Counted from the first letter of the stretch, positions 13,122 through 26,885 are shown. The stretch: 64,000 nt of DNA from Ochotona curzoniae (GCF_017591425.1 NW_024467101.1:13342918-13406917), one strand, 5' to 3'. Notes: generated by a model from the letters alone, not told the origin. Made by a program: numbers and translations.

Positions 13122-13571
13122 CAACATTGCAGAGTTGACCGTTTTGTCAGTATGAAAGGTCCCTCTTTAGCGTGGGTCATGTTCCTGTCCAGAAGTCTAC
13201 CTCACCTATTAGCAGAAGTGTTCCTATTTGGTTTTTTTCTTCCTTCTTCTAACAACTGATGTTCAGTTTAATAAAACAGCAGATTGAAGCATCTGCAGTG
13301 ATGACTTCAACCTCGACTCCTGGCTCAGTCCAGATGGACGTAATCTGTTTCACAATTTGGGAAGGACTGCAGGTCAGCAAGTCGCTTGTGGATTCTCATC
13401 TGGAAACAATCCCGTGACTTAGAGCCTGCACCACAAGCAGTTTTTCCTATAGCAATTCTGGGTCTTGGTCGACACTGCAACCCCACCCTTCCCTTTGGGG
13501 TTCCTTTCCGTTGTGCACGCAACTTCTCCAGGGATTTTCTGATCTGTGAGTTGCCGCCTTTGTTCCGAAGT

Positions 13572-13885
13572 GGCTGTGGAGTGGGTGTCCACCCAGCAGT
13601 TAAGACACGCGTCCCATGTTAGGGTGCCTGGGTTTAGTCCTCAGGCCTGCTCTTTACTGCACCTTCCTGCCACCCTGGCACCTGGCAGGCAGCAGGGGGT
13701 GGCTTAAGTAGTTGGGCCTTGCTGTCTGTCTATGTGGGAGGCTTGGATGGAGATTCTGGCTTCTGGGTTCAGCCTGGTCAAGCCAGGCTGTAAAGGGCAT
13801 TTGGGGAGTGAACCAGTGGACTGGAACTCTGTTGCTCTCTCACTGTCTCAAACAAATGGCCAAAATAAACAAACAAAAAAAAGGA
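13572..13885 (+). mobile_element. CSINE, old diverged copy
   Basis: CCCAGCAGTTAAGACACGC head, GGTTTAGTCCTC in the B-box region, CTTCTGGGTTCAGCCTGG and ATTTGGGGAGTGAACCAG near the end. Confidence 0.65.
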
Positions 13886-13949
13886 CCGAAAAGGGACAGT
13901 CAGGAGTTTTGAGAGTGTCTTCCTGCAGGGCCATCCTGACCTTCTTCCT

Positions 13950-14470
13950 GTAGCTGTTGATATTCACGGTGGTCGGTCACGTGGCGTCACTTTTTCCATT
14001 GCTTTGCTTTGAATGTATGTTGTTTCTTGTAGGTATTATATGTTAAATTTTGCGTTTTTATCCAGTCTGACAAGCTCCGCCTTTTAATCAGAGTGTATAG
14101 ACCTTTTAACATTTAAAGTTAGTTATCGGTGTTTCAGTCTACCATTTTGCCATTTGTTTCCTATTTTTGCCATCTGTTCTTTATATTCTTCTTTTCCTGC
14201 CGTCTTTTTTGGGTTTGTTGACTATATTTTAAGATTCCATTTTATCTCCACTCTTGGCTTATTTGGCTGTCCTTCACTGGTTTATTTACTTTTGTGGTTG
14301 CTCTATGGTTTGCAGGTTTAACTTATCATAGTTTGCTTTCAGATCACATTATATCATCTCATGAATGATGTGAGAAACTTACAACTGTGTGTTTCCATCT
14401 CTCTTTCCCACCTTTGTGTGACGCTTGTCATGAATTTTAGCATATTTTACCAAGTCTATATTGTCTGTCT
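13950..14470. mobile_element. Probable ancient LINE-1 fragment
   Basis: An AT-rich block whose wording (ACCTTTTAACATTTAAAG, CTACCATTTTGCCATTTG, GGTTGCTCTATGGTTTGC) resembles old mammalian L1 text I remember. No open frame remains and I cannot assign a strand. Confidence 0.4.
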
Positions 14471-17400
14471 TTTACATTTATCTGCAAATTTTCTGTTCCT
14501 GGCATTCTTTGTGTCCTTGTAAAAAGAGGCTTTTAAAAACTGAAGAAAGTGACAGAAACGTTGGGCGAATGTGATTGTTTTTTCCTTCCTTTCCGTTCCA
14601 GCGTCTCCTCCATCAGCTTGCTGTCTTCTTCCCAGGCCGGCGTCCCTGACCGAGGAGTTTGCGTGGCCTCCCTGATCCATGTGCTTTGTGGTCCAGTTGT
14701 GATACTGTGATGATGCCATCAGTTGCCCTCGCTGGTGTTGCTAACACATTCCAGAGGTGCACATTCCAGGCACGTCTCCTGTCTGCTCCATGAGCAGTGG
14801 GGGTTGATTGATAGGGCCCCGCGGCAACTGCTTTCCCTGATCCTGCTTGCCCTGTCACTTGGTAATGCTGCCCCTGCCCCAGCAGCAAACCAGAGTGCTG
14901 CCTGGCCCTGGACTTAGCCTCTGCCTGGTGACCCCCACTAGCTGCCTCTTTCCTGTGCACAGAGTCCACCTCCCCATGTTCCCTTTCCCCTGACACAGAG
15001 GAATCCACATAGACCACGCAGTGAGAGCTTAAACTGAAATAGCCATAAGGGACTATGCTGTGGTCTCAGTGTTTTAAGAAAAAAATTTAAAAGGTGGGGC
15101 ACGATGCTGATTTGGGTGGGGCAGTAAGTAGCTCACAGCAGGTACAGTCTGCCTTGGGATAGAGGGGGAGAGAGGCCCTGGCTATGGGCCGTGCACCCTG
15201 GGAGGACCTCATCAGGGCACAGAATGAAGCAGTGAGTAGATCGCTGCCGCCGTGCCATCCTGGAGTGTTGTGTGCTACATTCCGAGCTCTCCCAGGACTC
15301 AGGAGGTGACCATGGAGCCCCGTGCACTCCTTGCTCTCACTGGGCCATTCAGTGTGTCATGTGATGTCACTGGGGCAGGCGTGTCCACCAGTGAGATGTG
15401 TGCCTGATGCTTTGAGAACTCAAAAAGGAGAGAGCACAAACCTTGTGCATGCAGGGAAGGAGGTCACGGAGGGCTTCCTGGAGGAGTGGTATGCTAAACC
15501 CTCTGTTGCAAGTTTATCCTAACTAGAACCTTGATGTTTAGAAAGCCCCAAACCTCTGTCCTTTACAGAGACAGTCATTGTGTATGTGGGGATCTCTTAC
15601 AGTAGAAGCTCTCTAGCCCTAAATAACACATTCCTTTGTCTTGAGGTTGGCAACGTGATCCTTTCTGATCTCATCTTGCTGAAGAGGAAAGTGAGTCTCC
15701 AGGGATGAAGGGTTCAGCCTGGTGAGGAAGACTGGGGAATGGTCCAGGGGGAGGGAGCAAGGAGTGTGTATGCACGCGCACGCCCACGCGCAGGCAGGGT
15801 TCACTAGCTGTGACTGGCCCCCTGTGGCCTCCCAGTTGGCTTTTCCAAACTCAGCCCTAGCCACAAGCCCAGAGGCAGTCACTTGTTTTTTGCTTTTTCT
15901 ATAAACCTCATTTTGGAGCTGATGCTGGTTGGATGGCTGAGAGGAAGCTAGTCTTTAGGGCATCTCTTACCTTCCTGGAGATGTTCAGCCTTCTTGGTTC
16001 CAAATCTCTCTGGATTCACCTGGAGCTCAGGCTCGGGGCGGGTTCTAAAGGGCTTTCTGCTGAGTGTGGACCGGGATCAGGCTGTGTAGGCCACTCAGCC
16101 TGGAGGAGAGTGGTACGAGCTGGGGCTGGCCTTGGCTCTCCCAGGCCAGCTTTACTGCAGACTGGAGCGGGCAGGGGGAGGCGGCCCTGGATGTTACTGG
16201 CTTCCTGAGTTTCTCCCAACACCAGGATGGGGAGGGAAGGGGAGCGTGGAGCACAGGAAGGCCAGGAAGGACGACTTGTTTTCAGGAAAAGGGCGGATCT
16301 GAGTAGCAATACCGTATCATTTTCCCAACTACTACTTTCCAGGCCTCCCCACACCTGGGGAGACTCCTTGGTGACTTGGCCTTTGCCTGCTTTGCCATGG
16401 TTCTGTTGGCCTCTGCCTGGCCCTGGGTCCCTGCTGCCCTCACCCTGGCCCTTCCCATGGACCTTCCTCCGCAAGCCCTGCTTTCTGTCTGGTCTTCCCT
16501 ATCTCATCTGGAGGCTGTTCCCTCCCTCCAGCAGGAAGTAGGCAGGAAGCTCCCCACGCTCCCTTCTCTGTCCACTCTGCTCAGCTGCTGGGTCACCCTG
16601 GTTTTTACCTCCTTTCATGTACAGCTCGGGGACTCTTGATCTGTTCAAAGCCCCGCCTCCCTTCTGAGGGATCCAAAAGGCAGGCCTGGTCCTGCGTTCC
16701 CCTGCATTCGCCTTTCTGGCCTGCCCTTGTAAGTCCAGACGGCCCTGGGCCCTTGGCTTCCACCAAGCTGGGACTTGCTCTGTGAGCTCCAGCCCTCTTG
16801 TCTGTGCGCTTCCCCAGATTGTTTCTCACTTCAACTGGGAGAGCTCCCCCTCCCCCTGGCGGGTTGCTGATCGCCCCTGGCTGTCTCCTTTTGGTGTTCT
16901 CTGGGAACAGACACTGTCTTTGTCCCTCTCCTGCCCAGCACCGTGTCTCTAGACGTTGTTGGGGGCCATAACTGGTAAATTGAAGTCTGCTGCCAGTGGG
17001 AGGGATGGAAGAACTAAGGGGAGGTGGATGAGACAGGTAGACATAATGCTGCCCTTTTTTGAGAATAGCCTTGGTACCCAGGTAAGGTTGCATCTGTTGT
17101 GTGCATTCCAAAGTATGCTGGTTTTGCTGGAGAGGGGCGTGTGCTGGCCGTTCCGGAAATCCCTGTCACCTAAGGGTCCCAGACCAGAGCAGTGGGTTCC
17201 CTCTTACGGATTTGCAGACCTTCTGGACTGTGACTATTAGGGGCCTCCAGGCTGTGCAGTGGGGACACAGATGTTACATTCTGCATGATTTCAGGTGGTC
17301 TGCAGATCCCAGGAGGCTTTCATCTGGATGTTAGGATCAGACCTCCGGGGGTTGTGGGGGATTCTTCTCCCTTTCCCTAAAGGAAAGAAAGCAGAGTGGG

Positions 17401-18014
17401 GAATCCCTTTGCCTTGTGGGTGGGGAGCAGGAGGGAGGATTGGGGCCAGGTGCAGCTGCACAGAACCGGTGGAATGAATCCTGGCTGGGCCCATGTTGGT
17501 GTTGCCTGAGGCTGACCTCTGGTAGAGAGAGCAGTTGGAGGCCTCAGCTGGGCATCGTGGGCTCCTTCACCAGAGCTTGCATTGTTGAGAGAGATGTTTG
17601 GTGGGCGTTTGGACCAGACTCCTGGAAGGACCAGCAGTATACCTACTTCTTGTTGGCCTCGTGTACTGAACTCCCCATACCTGAACTCGGGGGCCTCCAG
17701 ATGCTCCTGTTTGGTGACCCTTTGAACTTGGGGATGCTTTGGAGCCAGAAAGAGGCATCAGAGTCAGTCTTGGTTGGGTTCTGTGCAGCCACAGCTTTTT
17801 TTTGCCAGGATCTCCTTGGCTAAAAAATGATCTAATCTTGGGGTCTGGGTAGAGGGAGCTGAGGGTGGCGCAGGAGGGTGGAGCTGCTCAGCTACACTCC
17901 TCAGAACACCTGTGCGGCTGCTCACATCTGTGGTGCTGGCTGCTGGCCCACACCTGTTTGGGTGGGACAGTCAAGGATATCACTTGGAAGGTAGGACTCA
18001 GCCTCTGTTTGAAG

Positions 18015-18162
18015 AAGCTCCTGGCTCCTGGCTTTGGATTGGCTCAGCTCCAGCCATTGCGGCCACTTGGGGAGTGAACCAGCAGACAGAAGATGTTCTC
18101 TGTTTCTGCTCTCTGTATATCTGCCTTTCCAATAAAAATAAAACAAATCTTTAAAAAAAATC
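18015..18162 (+). mobile_element. CSINE 3' half
   Basis: Truncated at the 5' side; AAGAAGCTCCTGGCTCC to TAAAACAAATCTTTAAAA, with CTGTATATCTGCC in the tail. Confidence 0.85.
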
Positions 18163-18281
18163 CACACGGGACAGGCCTTGTGGTACGCAAAAGCTGAAGC
18201 CTCCACTTGGAAATACCATATCCTATATTGGAGTACTTGGGATTGCATCCCATCTCCAGTTTTGTTGTTGTTGTTGTTTGT

Positions 18282-18525
18282 TTTAAGATTTATTTTTATC
18301 AGGCAGCCAGAGCTGAACCAATCTGAAGCCAGAACCCGGGAGTGTCTTTTAGGTCTCCCACATGGGTACAGGGTCCCAATGACTTCGGCCATTCTCCACT
18401 GCTTTCCCAGGCAACAAGCAGGAAGCTGGAACAGAAATATGGCAGCTGGAACACCAACCGGAGCCCATATGGGATCCCAGTACTTGCAAGGGGAGGATTA
18501 GCCAATTGATCCATCAAGCTGGATG
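18282..18525 (-). mobile_element. CSINE lacking part of its tail region
   Basis: TAAGATTTATTTTTATCAGG joins directly to CCAGAGCTGAACCAATCTG, so about 80 bp of the usual GAGAGACAGAG segment is missing. Confidence 0.8.
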
Positions 18526-18544
18526 CCTGTCTCAACCTCTGATC

Positions 18545-18815
18545 ACATCTCCTGCACACCCATGGAGACAGCAAATGATGGCTGAAGTACTTCTGTATCT
18601 CCCATGCACTGGGAGACTTGGGTGGAATTTCTAGCTGCTAACTTTGAGTTATTCAGTTTTAGCTGTTGTGGGCACCGGTAAGTGAACCAGGGGCTTGGAG
18701 CTAATCCTTCCTTCCCTCTTTCAAGGTCACTCTGCCTTTCAAATAAATGAAAATAAATAAATAGGCTATTTGGCGTCAGTGTTATGGCATACATAGTAGG
18801 TTAAGCCACAGGCTG
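18545..18815 (+). mobile_element. Old CSINE 3' part plus adjoining head fragment
   Basis: Runs from GGAGACAGCAAATGATGGC to TTTCAAATAAATGAAAATA at 18765; another head fragment (GGCGTCAGTGTTATGGC, 18769-18815) follows at once. Confidence 0.6.
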
Positions 18816-19388
18816 GAGGCCTCTTGTCTCCCTTCCCCTGGTCTTGCTGTCTCTGAAGTCCCTTTCAGAAGGAGTAGGAGTTGATTGCTGAAACAGATCT
18901 TGGAAGATGATCTGATTTTACCCATTTAGGGTGTCTTAACTCGCCAGAAAGATTACAGGTGAGAGAAGTCAGGGACCATGGAGGCAGATGGGGTGCCTGT
19001 GGGACACCGTGGTCACGTGGCTGCACAGCCTGAACTCAGGCCTGGCTGTGCCCATTGGCTCACCAGCTCCGAGGCTTCCTCTGTTCCAGAGGCTGCAGGG
19101 CACCTGCTCTGTATCACCACACATTGACCTGCTCCTGCCCATGGCTCTGTGTGGCATCATCTCTGGGATCTTGACTCAGAGGGCTGGGTACCTGAGAAGT
19201 GCTAGGTCTGCTCTCTGTGCCTGGGTGATGAATTTGTCTCTCACATGAGAACAGGACTCGTTGTTGGTCAGGGAGGTTTAACTGTTCTCTACCAAGGGAC
19301 AGCATTCATGCGAATGAGCATCACAGTTTGGGGCACAATGGGGAAGGGTGGAAGAGAACCAAGACTCTCACTCTTTAAAAAGGAGGAA

Positions 19389-19678
19389 GGCCGGTGTTGT
19401 AATGCAGTGGGTAAAGCTGCTGATTACAACGCCCACATCTGGTATAGAGTGCCAATTCATTTTCTGACTGCTTGGCTTCTGAGGCAGCTGCCTACTAATG
19501 CACCTGGGCAATCAGTGGATGGAGGATGGCCCAGTTATTTGACCCCTACTGTCCAAGAGGAAGACCTGGATGGAGCTCCTAGCTCCTGACTTTGACCTGG
19601 CTCAACCTTGGCTGTTTTTATCTCTCCCTGTCTCAGTTACTCTGCGTTTCAAATAAATGCAAACGTATTTTTTTAAAA
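19389..19678 (+). mobile_element. CSINE, old subtype
   Basis: GGCCGGTGTTGTAATGCAGT head, the rabbit-like form; tail CTCTGCGTTTCAAATAAATG. Confidence 0.8.
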
Positions 19679-20244
19679 CCAGGAAAGGAGAAGAAGTGGT
19701 ATTGCTTCTGCTGCAGGCATATGATAAAGCTCTCCGATTTCTTTGGTGACTGTTTCCTGTTTGGGCATGAAGATAGGCAGTAAGCAAGGCAGCCCCAGCT
19801 AACAGTTTTGTTCTGGCAGATATTGTCTGGTGAACCACAAAGCTCTCCCATGTTTAGCACTGTTGCTGGGGGCAGAAGCACGGGGTTTCTTGTTCCATAT
19901 ATCCTTGGAAATATACTCCAGGGGCCCCCAAAGGCAGGTGCTTGTGCCGGATATAGAACACGCGCTTGGGAATGAGGAATGCTAGGGTCCATCCAAAAGC
20001 AGAGATAGGGCTGGTTCACCTGGACGGTCACCGTCAGTGTTGTTTATATTGGAAGATTCTCCGCAGTTCAAAATCCCTTCCAGACTGTTGGAAGGCTTTG
20101 GGTTTGTACACTAGGGATTTCCTGTGAGGTATTTCTGGACATCACAGCTGGATGCTGCTGTGCCCATCTGTCCTACGTCTGTTGGGTTGGATTCCCAGAA
20201 CCCTAGAGCACCTCCAGTGATCAAATCAAAATCAGGAGGGAATG

Positions 20245-20925
20245 GTTGGTATGGTGGTGTTGCGAGCTAATTCTCACCTGTGATGTTGGCATCCCATTTG
20301 TGCTCCAGTTTGTGTTCCAGCTGTTCCACTTCTGATTCAGCTGTCTGCTAATGGCTTAGGAAAGCAACAGAGAATGGCCCAAGTCCTTGGACTTCTGTAC
20401 CCACATGGGAAGCCTGAAGTAGCTCCTGGCTCTGCGCTTCAAACCAGCCCAACTCTGGCCTTAGTGGCCATTTGGGGGAGTGAACCACTGGATGGAAATC
20501 TCTCTCTCTCACTCTTTCTGTTTCTCCCTCTCTCAGTAATTCTGACTTTTTTTTTTTAATTTATTTTTATTATTTTCTCATTGGAAAGGCGGATATACAG
20601 AGAGGAGAGACAGAGAGGAAGATCTTCCGTCTGATGATTCACTCCCCAAGTGAGCACAACGGTCGATGTTATGCCGATCCGAAGCCAGGAGCCTCTTCCG
20701 GGTCTCCGGGTCTCCCACGCGGGTGCAGGGTCCCAAAGCTTTGGGCTGTCCTCTGCTGCTTTCCCGGGCCACAGGCAGGGAGCTGGAAGGGAAGCAGGGC
20801 TGCCGGGATTAGAACCGGTGCCCATATGGGATCCCGGGCGTGCAAGGTGAGGACCTTAACCACTTGCGCCACTGCGCCGGGCCCAGTAATTCTGACTTTT
20901 AAGTTAAATAAATAAATCCAACTTG
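20245..20925 (+). mobile_element. Old CSINE split by a young CSINE
   Basis: Left part 20245-20550 ends CTCTCAGTAATTCTGACTTT; the right part resumes after 20900 with AAGTTAAATAAATAAATCC. The interrupting copy is listed separately. Confidence 0.85.
20551..20884 (-). mobile_element. Young full-length CSINE with 16-bp target-site duplication
   Basis: Near-consensus element ending GCGCCACTGCGCCGGGCCC. AGTAATTCTGACTTTT occurs at 20535-20550 and again, identical, at 20885-20900, so this is a recent retrotransposition into an old SINE tail. Confidence 0.95.
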
Positions 20926-22014
20926 GGGATGAGATGGATCCTGTTTCCTCTCCCCTGTTGGTCAGATGGAGCCATTGGGGAGACCAGTGCAGCCAGGCCA
21001 AGTAAGAGCTCTAGAACCTCATTTGCCACAGGATCTCCAGGGCACAGCCTCCTCTGTTCAGCTCCTTGGGCTTCTGTTCCCCTATTGCAGAGGTCACAGG
21101 GACTGCTGCCATGCCCAGGGAGCGTCTGCATGCATGGAGACCTCAGGTCTGGGCTTGGTGAGCTTAGTGCAGGCCAATCCCGAGCTTACTCATGTACCTC
21201 CCTGTCCTTCCATGTGAGCATTGCCAGCCAGTCTGAGAGCTGCAGATTTCCCCTCAATGCATTTCGCTTCAGGAGAGTCTGCTGTCTATTTCCTCCCCCC
21301 TCTTCTTCTTTTTTTCTTTTTTGTTGTTGTGGTTTCCCAATGTGACTCTGTGGCCTCCTCTGCTTCCTCCCTGTGTAGGGAGAGGCAGATTTCCCAATAT
21401 GGAGTCCCGAGGCCCTGGGTTGCAGAGATGTTGATCTGGCCTCGCTCAGGGCAGCGGCTGCAGGTGTCCTGACCTCTCAGATCAGGGACTCAATCCCACC
21501 TGACCTCGGGTCAGGTCCAACCTGGCCTTGTGCCGAGAGTGAGCATGGGACAAGAATTGGAGTTTGGGGTGTGAAACGCTCCTCCTGAGTGTGCTTCTTA
21601 TTCAGGAGGGGCCAGCTATCTATGGGGACAGTTGTCAAAGGCCCCAGCGTTTTTGAGTCCTGAAGTGAGCAGATGGCTTTAAAAACTTGTGCAACTGAAA
21701 TGACCCGGGGCGGGTGGTGTCGGTGCTTCTAGGAAAGTGAAAAGTCCTGGGGAAGCGTTCTGGGGGCGGCTCACCTGGCCTCCCTCCCTCCCCTCCCCTC
21801 TGCCACTGCTGACTGTCTAAAATAGCAGTTCCATTGCTGCATACTCTCACATGGCCCCAGAGGGTGTGTCCTGGGTTCTGCATACTTCCCAGTTCTGGGA
21901 GCGCCCAGTGGTCATCAGGGTCAGCAGCTACAGTTGATTTTCCTGAAGTAAAGGCAGCTGCATCGACCCTGCCAGCACTGGTGATGCTGGTTCGTGATTG
22001 ATCACCTGTGTGTC

Positions 22015-22170
22015 AGGTGCAGGTGCATGTCCCCCACAAGCTGAGGCCTGCCGTGTCCTCTGCTCCCAGACCCAAGTCATCTGCTGCTGCTTTCCCAGAC
22101 ACGTTAGCAGCAAGACGTAGAGCAGCCAGGACTCAAAGCAGCACCCATATGGGATGCCAGCACTACAGGC
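22015..22170 (-). mobile_element. CSINE 5' half, old
   Basis: CTGCTGCTTTCCCAGACAC and CAGCACCCATATGGGATGCC match the reversed element from its middle to near its head. Confidence 0.6.
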
Positions 22171-22177
22171 AATGACT

Positions 22178-22462
22178 TTTTTTTTAAGATTTATTTTGTA
22201 TTTATTGGAAAGGCATATGTATCTGCTGGTTCACTCCCTAAGAGGCCACTGGAGTTGAGCCAATCTGAAGCTTGGAGCTTCTTCCAGGTCTCCCATGTGG
22301 GTGCAGGGTCCCAAGGCTTTGAGTCATCCTCCGCTGCTGTCCCAGGCCATAAGCAGGGAACTTTTTGGGAAATGGAACATCTGGGACACGAACTGGTACC
22401 CATAAGGGATCCCAGCACTTACAAGAGGAAAATTAGTCAGTTGAACCATTCCCCTGGGTTGT
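22178..22462 (-). mobile_element. CSINE, tail-shortened
   Basis: TTTTTTTAAGATTTATTTTG, then TCACTCCCTAAGAGG, to GAAAATTAGTCAGTTGAACC. Part of the GAGAGACAGAG segment is absent. Confidence 0.8.
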
Positions 22463-25439
22463 ACAAAGGTACCTACCAAGGTGCCAGCCCAGGCCACCGA
22501 ATTCTTGAGTTTATCAAAGGTTCAGTGACACCCAAAGGTCTGCCTCTTTGGATATCTCCATGATATCTAGGCAGTGTGGAGTAGAGGGTGAGGAGCAGAT
22601 GACGAAAGCCTTTGTGGTGTCCTGCCTGTGGAGTGTGTCCCAGGGCAGCTGCGGGCCTCGGCGTCCTCTGCTCTGCTCCTGTAGGGAAGGGTCTGGAGGC
22701 TGGGTTCCTATCAGATGTCACTCCTCTCTTGCCACTTCTCACCCCTAGCTTTCCTGGCCCTGCAGTGCTGTCCCTGGCTGCACTAGGTCAGGAGCTGAGG
22801 CTGTACTTTCCTCACCTGCTTCTCTGGTAGTTTCCATGGAACCCAGCAGTAGCTGCTATTGTGGGGATCCTGGGTTCCTCACCACAGAACGCTTTGGGCT
22901 GTGATTTCCCAGCAGGCACAGGGATGGGGGAAGCCCGGAGCTCGGCAGCCTCTTGTGTGCGTTCTGCCCTTGCTGGGCAGTGACTTGAGGCTTCTGGGCT
23001 CAGCTAATGTTGTCCAAGGAAGCACGGGGGCAGGGGACGGGGTGAGGTCAGTGGCTTGCTCATCAAGAGAACCTGTCACAGCTCCCGGGATCCCTGGCTG
23101 TGGTCCCTGGCTCTGGCTCCTCCCCTTCCCGTCCTCAGGGGAGGTAAAGATCAACCGTGTGGGTTTGTTTACTGACTGTCCCTTCTGTGTCAGAGTGGGA
23201 GGCCAGTGTTCACTTTATCCCCTGTCGGCTTGCTGGTTTTCACATGCTTTATCGACCCTCCCTCGCTGTGTGCTCGTGTAAATCAGAGCCTGGTATGATC
23301 TAGCAGTCTGTCCCCTAGACTGGTGAGTGGTGGACGTGGACCCACCTGCCTCCATTGGACGTCTGGTTCTTTTCATATCCTCTCACTGCCCTGCGGGTTC
23401 GGATACGCCAGAAGCTGCAAATGGGCGGAGCAACTGTCCCAGCCCCCGGTGACACCAGAACAGCCAAATCTGCCCTATGCACAGGGGTGGCTTTATGTGT
23501 GGACAGTGGGGGCTTTGTGGTGTTGCTTAAAACCGTCTACCAAAGTCCCCGAGTGCCTGCAGGAAAAGTCTCTTTGGGGCTTTTTTAATCTCATCATTCT
23601 CTTGGGTCTTGCATTTGACTCTGACATGTAGACTTGCTTGTTTTAATTTAAGGCACTGAATGTTCCTGGCTGTCAAGCAAAAGGTGCTCTGTGTTTATCC
23701 TGGGCCCCTGCCCTTTCTGACCATGAGGCTGAAACTGTTCCCCTCTACACTTGCTGTGAAAGATGGCAGGGGCACGTTCAGTGCTGTGAATAGGAGCTCG
23801 CAGCTGGGGAAAGAGAGAGGGATCTGTTTGGAGAAGTGGGTTACAGAGAGGAGCTCGAGGAGATGGGAAAGGCTGGTGGGGACAGTATTCTGAGAGGGTG
23901 AAGACTTGAGTGCCCACCTAGAGGTGGTGAGTGGAGTCAGGCTGCCTCAGGAGTTCAGCTCCTCCTTGAGAGGCTGCAGGGGGCGCTGTATTAGGCCGAC
24001 CCAGGAGAGACTGGGAAGTCACTGCCCACAGAGAGCCTGCAGTCTAGGGGGATGGTTGCCGGTGGGAAGGGGTATATTGGGAGGGCACAGCGCAAGCAGC
24101 TTGAGTGAGATCAAGAGGGCCTGAGTGTGGCTTTGCATGCCACTTGGCATTGTTGTCTGCCTGTGGTGAGAAGAGAGGTGTGAGATTGAGGATAGTCCCT
24201 GAGCAGAAAGAATCGGTGACCGTTACTTCTGGGAGCTCGCTCAGAGGGCCAGTATGTACTGGTAGAAGAGTGGGGAGGCAGGTGGGAACCGGCGAGGGAA
24301 TGGCCCAGTGCCTGAGAAAAGGGGAAGTGCTGGCCTCTCCTGCCCCACCACACCCCGGGGGCCGGCTGGGGCTCACTCACGCGGACTAGCTAGTCCCTGG
24401 AGCCCCTGTACCTGGCGCAAAAAGCTTCATTCAGCTCATCCCAGGACCCAGCAAACATTTGAACTTTTGTTCCTGGTCTCTGTGGGACGGATGACTCACT
24501 CTGAGCCCCTCCTGACCTCTGTTGGTGATTAACAGGGCGAGAGTCCGGGAGCCGCCCCGCACTGCAGCAGATCCGCTTGCCTGGGAGGCCCAGATCACAG
24601 CAGTGAGCGCAGTAGAGTGGGTTTGGAACAGCTGAACAGGGGCGTTTCTGGCACGGGTCTCCTGGGCTCGGAGCTGTCTTACTATATTAATTTGTGTGTT
24701 CAGGGGGTGGGCCTAGAGTGGGGCCCTAGATTTGACCCTGAAAGGTTCAGAATGTCTGGGGGCTAAATTCTGGTCAATGAAATGTGTTCTTTGGGCCAGT
24801 AGCATGAGCAACAATGCCACAGTATCTGCAGCTGCATAGCCTCCTGGAGCCCTGACCAGCAGCCGGAGGCCATTGAGCCCTGAGTGGGTGCTGGGTGTCT
24901 GGGACAGGTAGGGCTCAGCACAGTTAGGCTCCTGCCTGGAGCTCAGGGTGACCCCTGGAATTGCCTTTCAGCCTTTCTTCTCTCCAGTCTCCGGTTACCT
25001 GTGCCCCGTGACCTTGGGCAAGCGCCAGCCACCCAATATGGAAAGTGAACCTGCCTGCACACTCCTGTGTGGAGCTCTGTAAAGAAGTACTTCCGAGAAA
25101 ACAGGAAGCAGGTTCCCAGGGCCTTGCAGGAAGCCCAGGAAAGACCCGCTCCATCCGAAGGTCCACCAGCCTCCCCACCATGGGCTGACTAGAAAACTCT
25201 GGGACCTCCCCCACCCTGGTTTCCTGTGTGTCACCCTCAGCTCACATTTCCTTTAAGGCTGTGAGAGTCAAAAGGCAGTTCTTGTTGGACGAGCTATGAG
25301 TCAGCGGAGGAACATTGGTGGCTGAGTCTTCATAACCTCCAGGCATGGCTATTAAATATTTAAATGACACTATGGTATTGATCACTTGGCATCCATCCCC
25401 TTGGGGAGAGCAGTTCCTGTCTGGGACTTGATGATAATA

Positions 25440-25640
25440 GCAGTGTCTTGGATTTAGACAGACTCCCCAAGAACTCAAAGAGCTATATAAATCCCCTACG
25501 GTTGTCTCATTTCCTCCTTGCAGCTATCAGGAAAGGGAACAAGCTGAGTTCTGCCCATCTTACTAATGGGGAAGGCACCCCAAGAGCTTACGGGGTTCAT
25601 CTGTCAGTGGCAACTGAGCCTTTGGGCCTGGAATCCTGGC
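25440..25640 (+). mobile_element. Possible MIR
   Basis: CTCATTTCCTCCTTGCAGC and CCATCTTACTAATGGGG in MIR order, strongly diverged. Confidence 0.35.
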
Positions 25641-26885
25641 CTCTACACTGGCTGTTTCGTCTGCCCACTTAGTCTTTCCCTAGCCCTTCTGCCATGACAC
25701 CTGTCATTCTAGTCGCTGACAGCGATGTGGCCTGCAGCAAGACAGACAAAAGGCCCCTGCTGTTTGGAGCTTCTTGGCCAGCACCCAGATTAGCAGAGAA
25801 GGGCCTTTAGGAGACTGAGTTTCTAACCAGTGTCCAGGACCTAGGTCCTTAGGCTGGGTGGGAGCAGGGCAGGCCTGGCCTTGATTGTGAATTGGCCATT
25901 CCTGGCCAGGGATCTTCCTTTCCTCTGAGGACAAGGACTGTTATCAGGATAAATATACCCGGCTCCCCATTCCTGGGGAGTTACTCACCAAGGAAAAGCA
26001 CCCCGCCACGGATTAGATTACCTCTGTTCTAACTGCTCCAGTGCTGCAGGCTGGGGGAGGAGAAAGAGACTTGGGGCCCAGGAAGGGGAGACTGGCCCTC
26101 TCTGGAGCTTGCCTTCCTAATCTGGAAGTGTCTGACCAAAGGGGCTGAGATGAGACCATCCCTTAAGGGCTCCTTCTTTAGGAGGTGCTCAGTCCTGGTC
26201 TCATAACCCTGAGTGTGTCAGCCTCCTTGACACATCAGCCAGTCAGTGCCCCCGAAGCTACTCAAGGGGTCGGCAAGGGCCTGCAGCCTCTGGGCCCAAA
26301 GGGCTGGGTTTCTCCAGGCCCTCTTCGTTCAGGGGCTCCAGAGCTGGTACTTTCTTTGTGGAGGTCTGGGGAGCATGTGTCAGCTGGCAGGCAGGGACCA
26401 CTGGCCTTGGCAACTGGAAAGGCCTGTGTACTCTGTAGCTGAGCTTCCAGGGCTGCTAGGCGGTTCCTAGGGAAGCTGGCCTACCTCTTCGTGGGGTGAG
26501 CAGTGCAGACTGGAAGGGGCTTGCAGCAGGAAGGGGAGAGCTGCCCCACTCAGAGCTTGCTGGCTGTGGGCTCTCCCTGGCAGGTCTGGCTGGGTTCTTC
26601 CTTGGTGACCTCAGGATGAGATCTCTCCTGGTCCTGCCTGAGGCTGCTGGGTGGACATAGTGGCCAAGGACCAAGCAGGAGATTCTGTGTACTCTGGGCA
26701 ATAAAAAGTGGTTCCTGTTTTTCTGTCACATCTGTGCCTTTGGCAGTGAGACCTGGTGGAGAGGTTTCTCCCACCAGCTTTGTTTTTGCCAGAGTGGTGC
26801 CGTTTCTGCCAGTCAGGATGTCACGGAGAGGTGTTTTCTCTGGAAAAGGCTCCATGGGCCTCTCAGTGCATTTACTGGCCATATG

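Noticed and set aside
24491..24498. TGACTCA (AP-1 type) site, and a TGAGTCA near 25288, in PXN intron 1
   Set aside because: A 7-base match is expected by chance several times in 32 kb; nothing nearby supports an enhancer.
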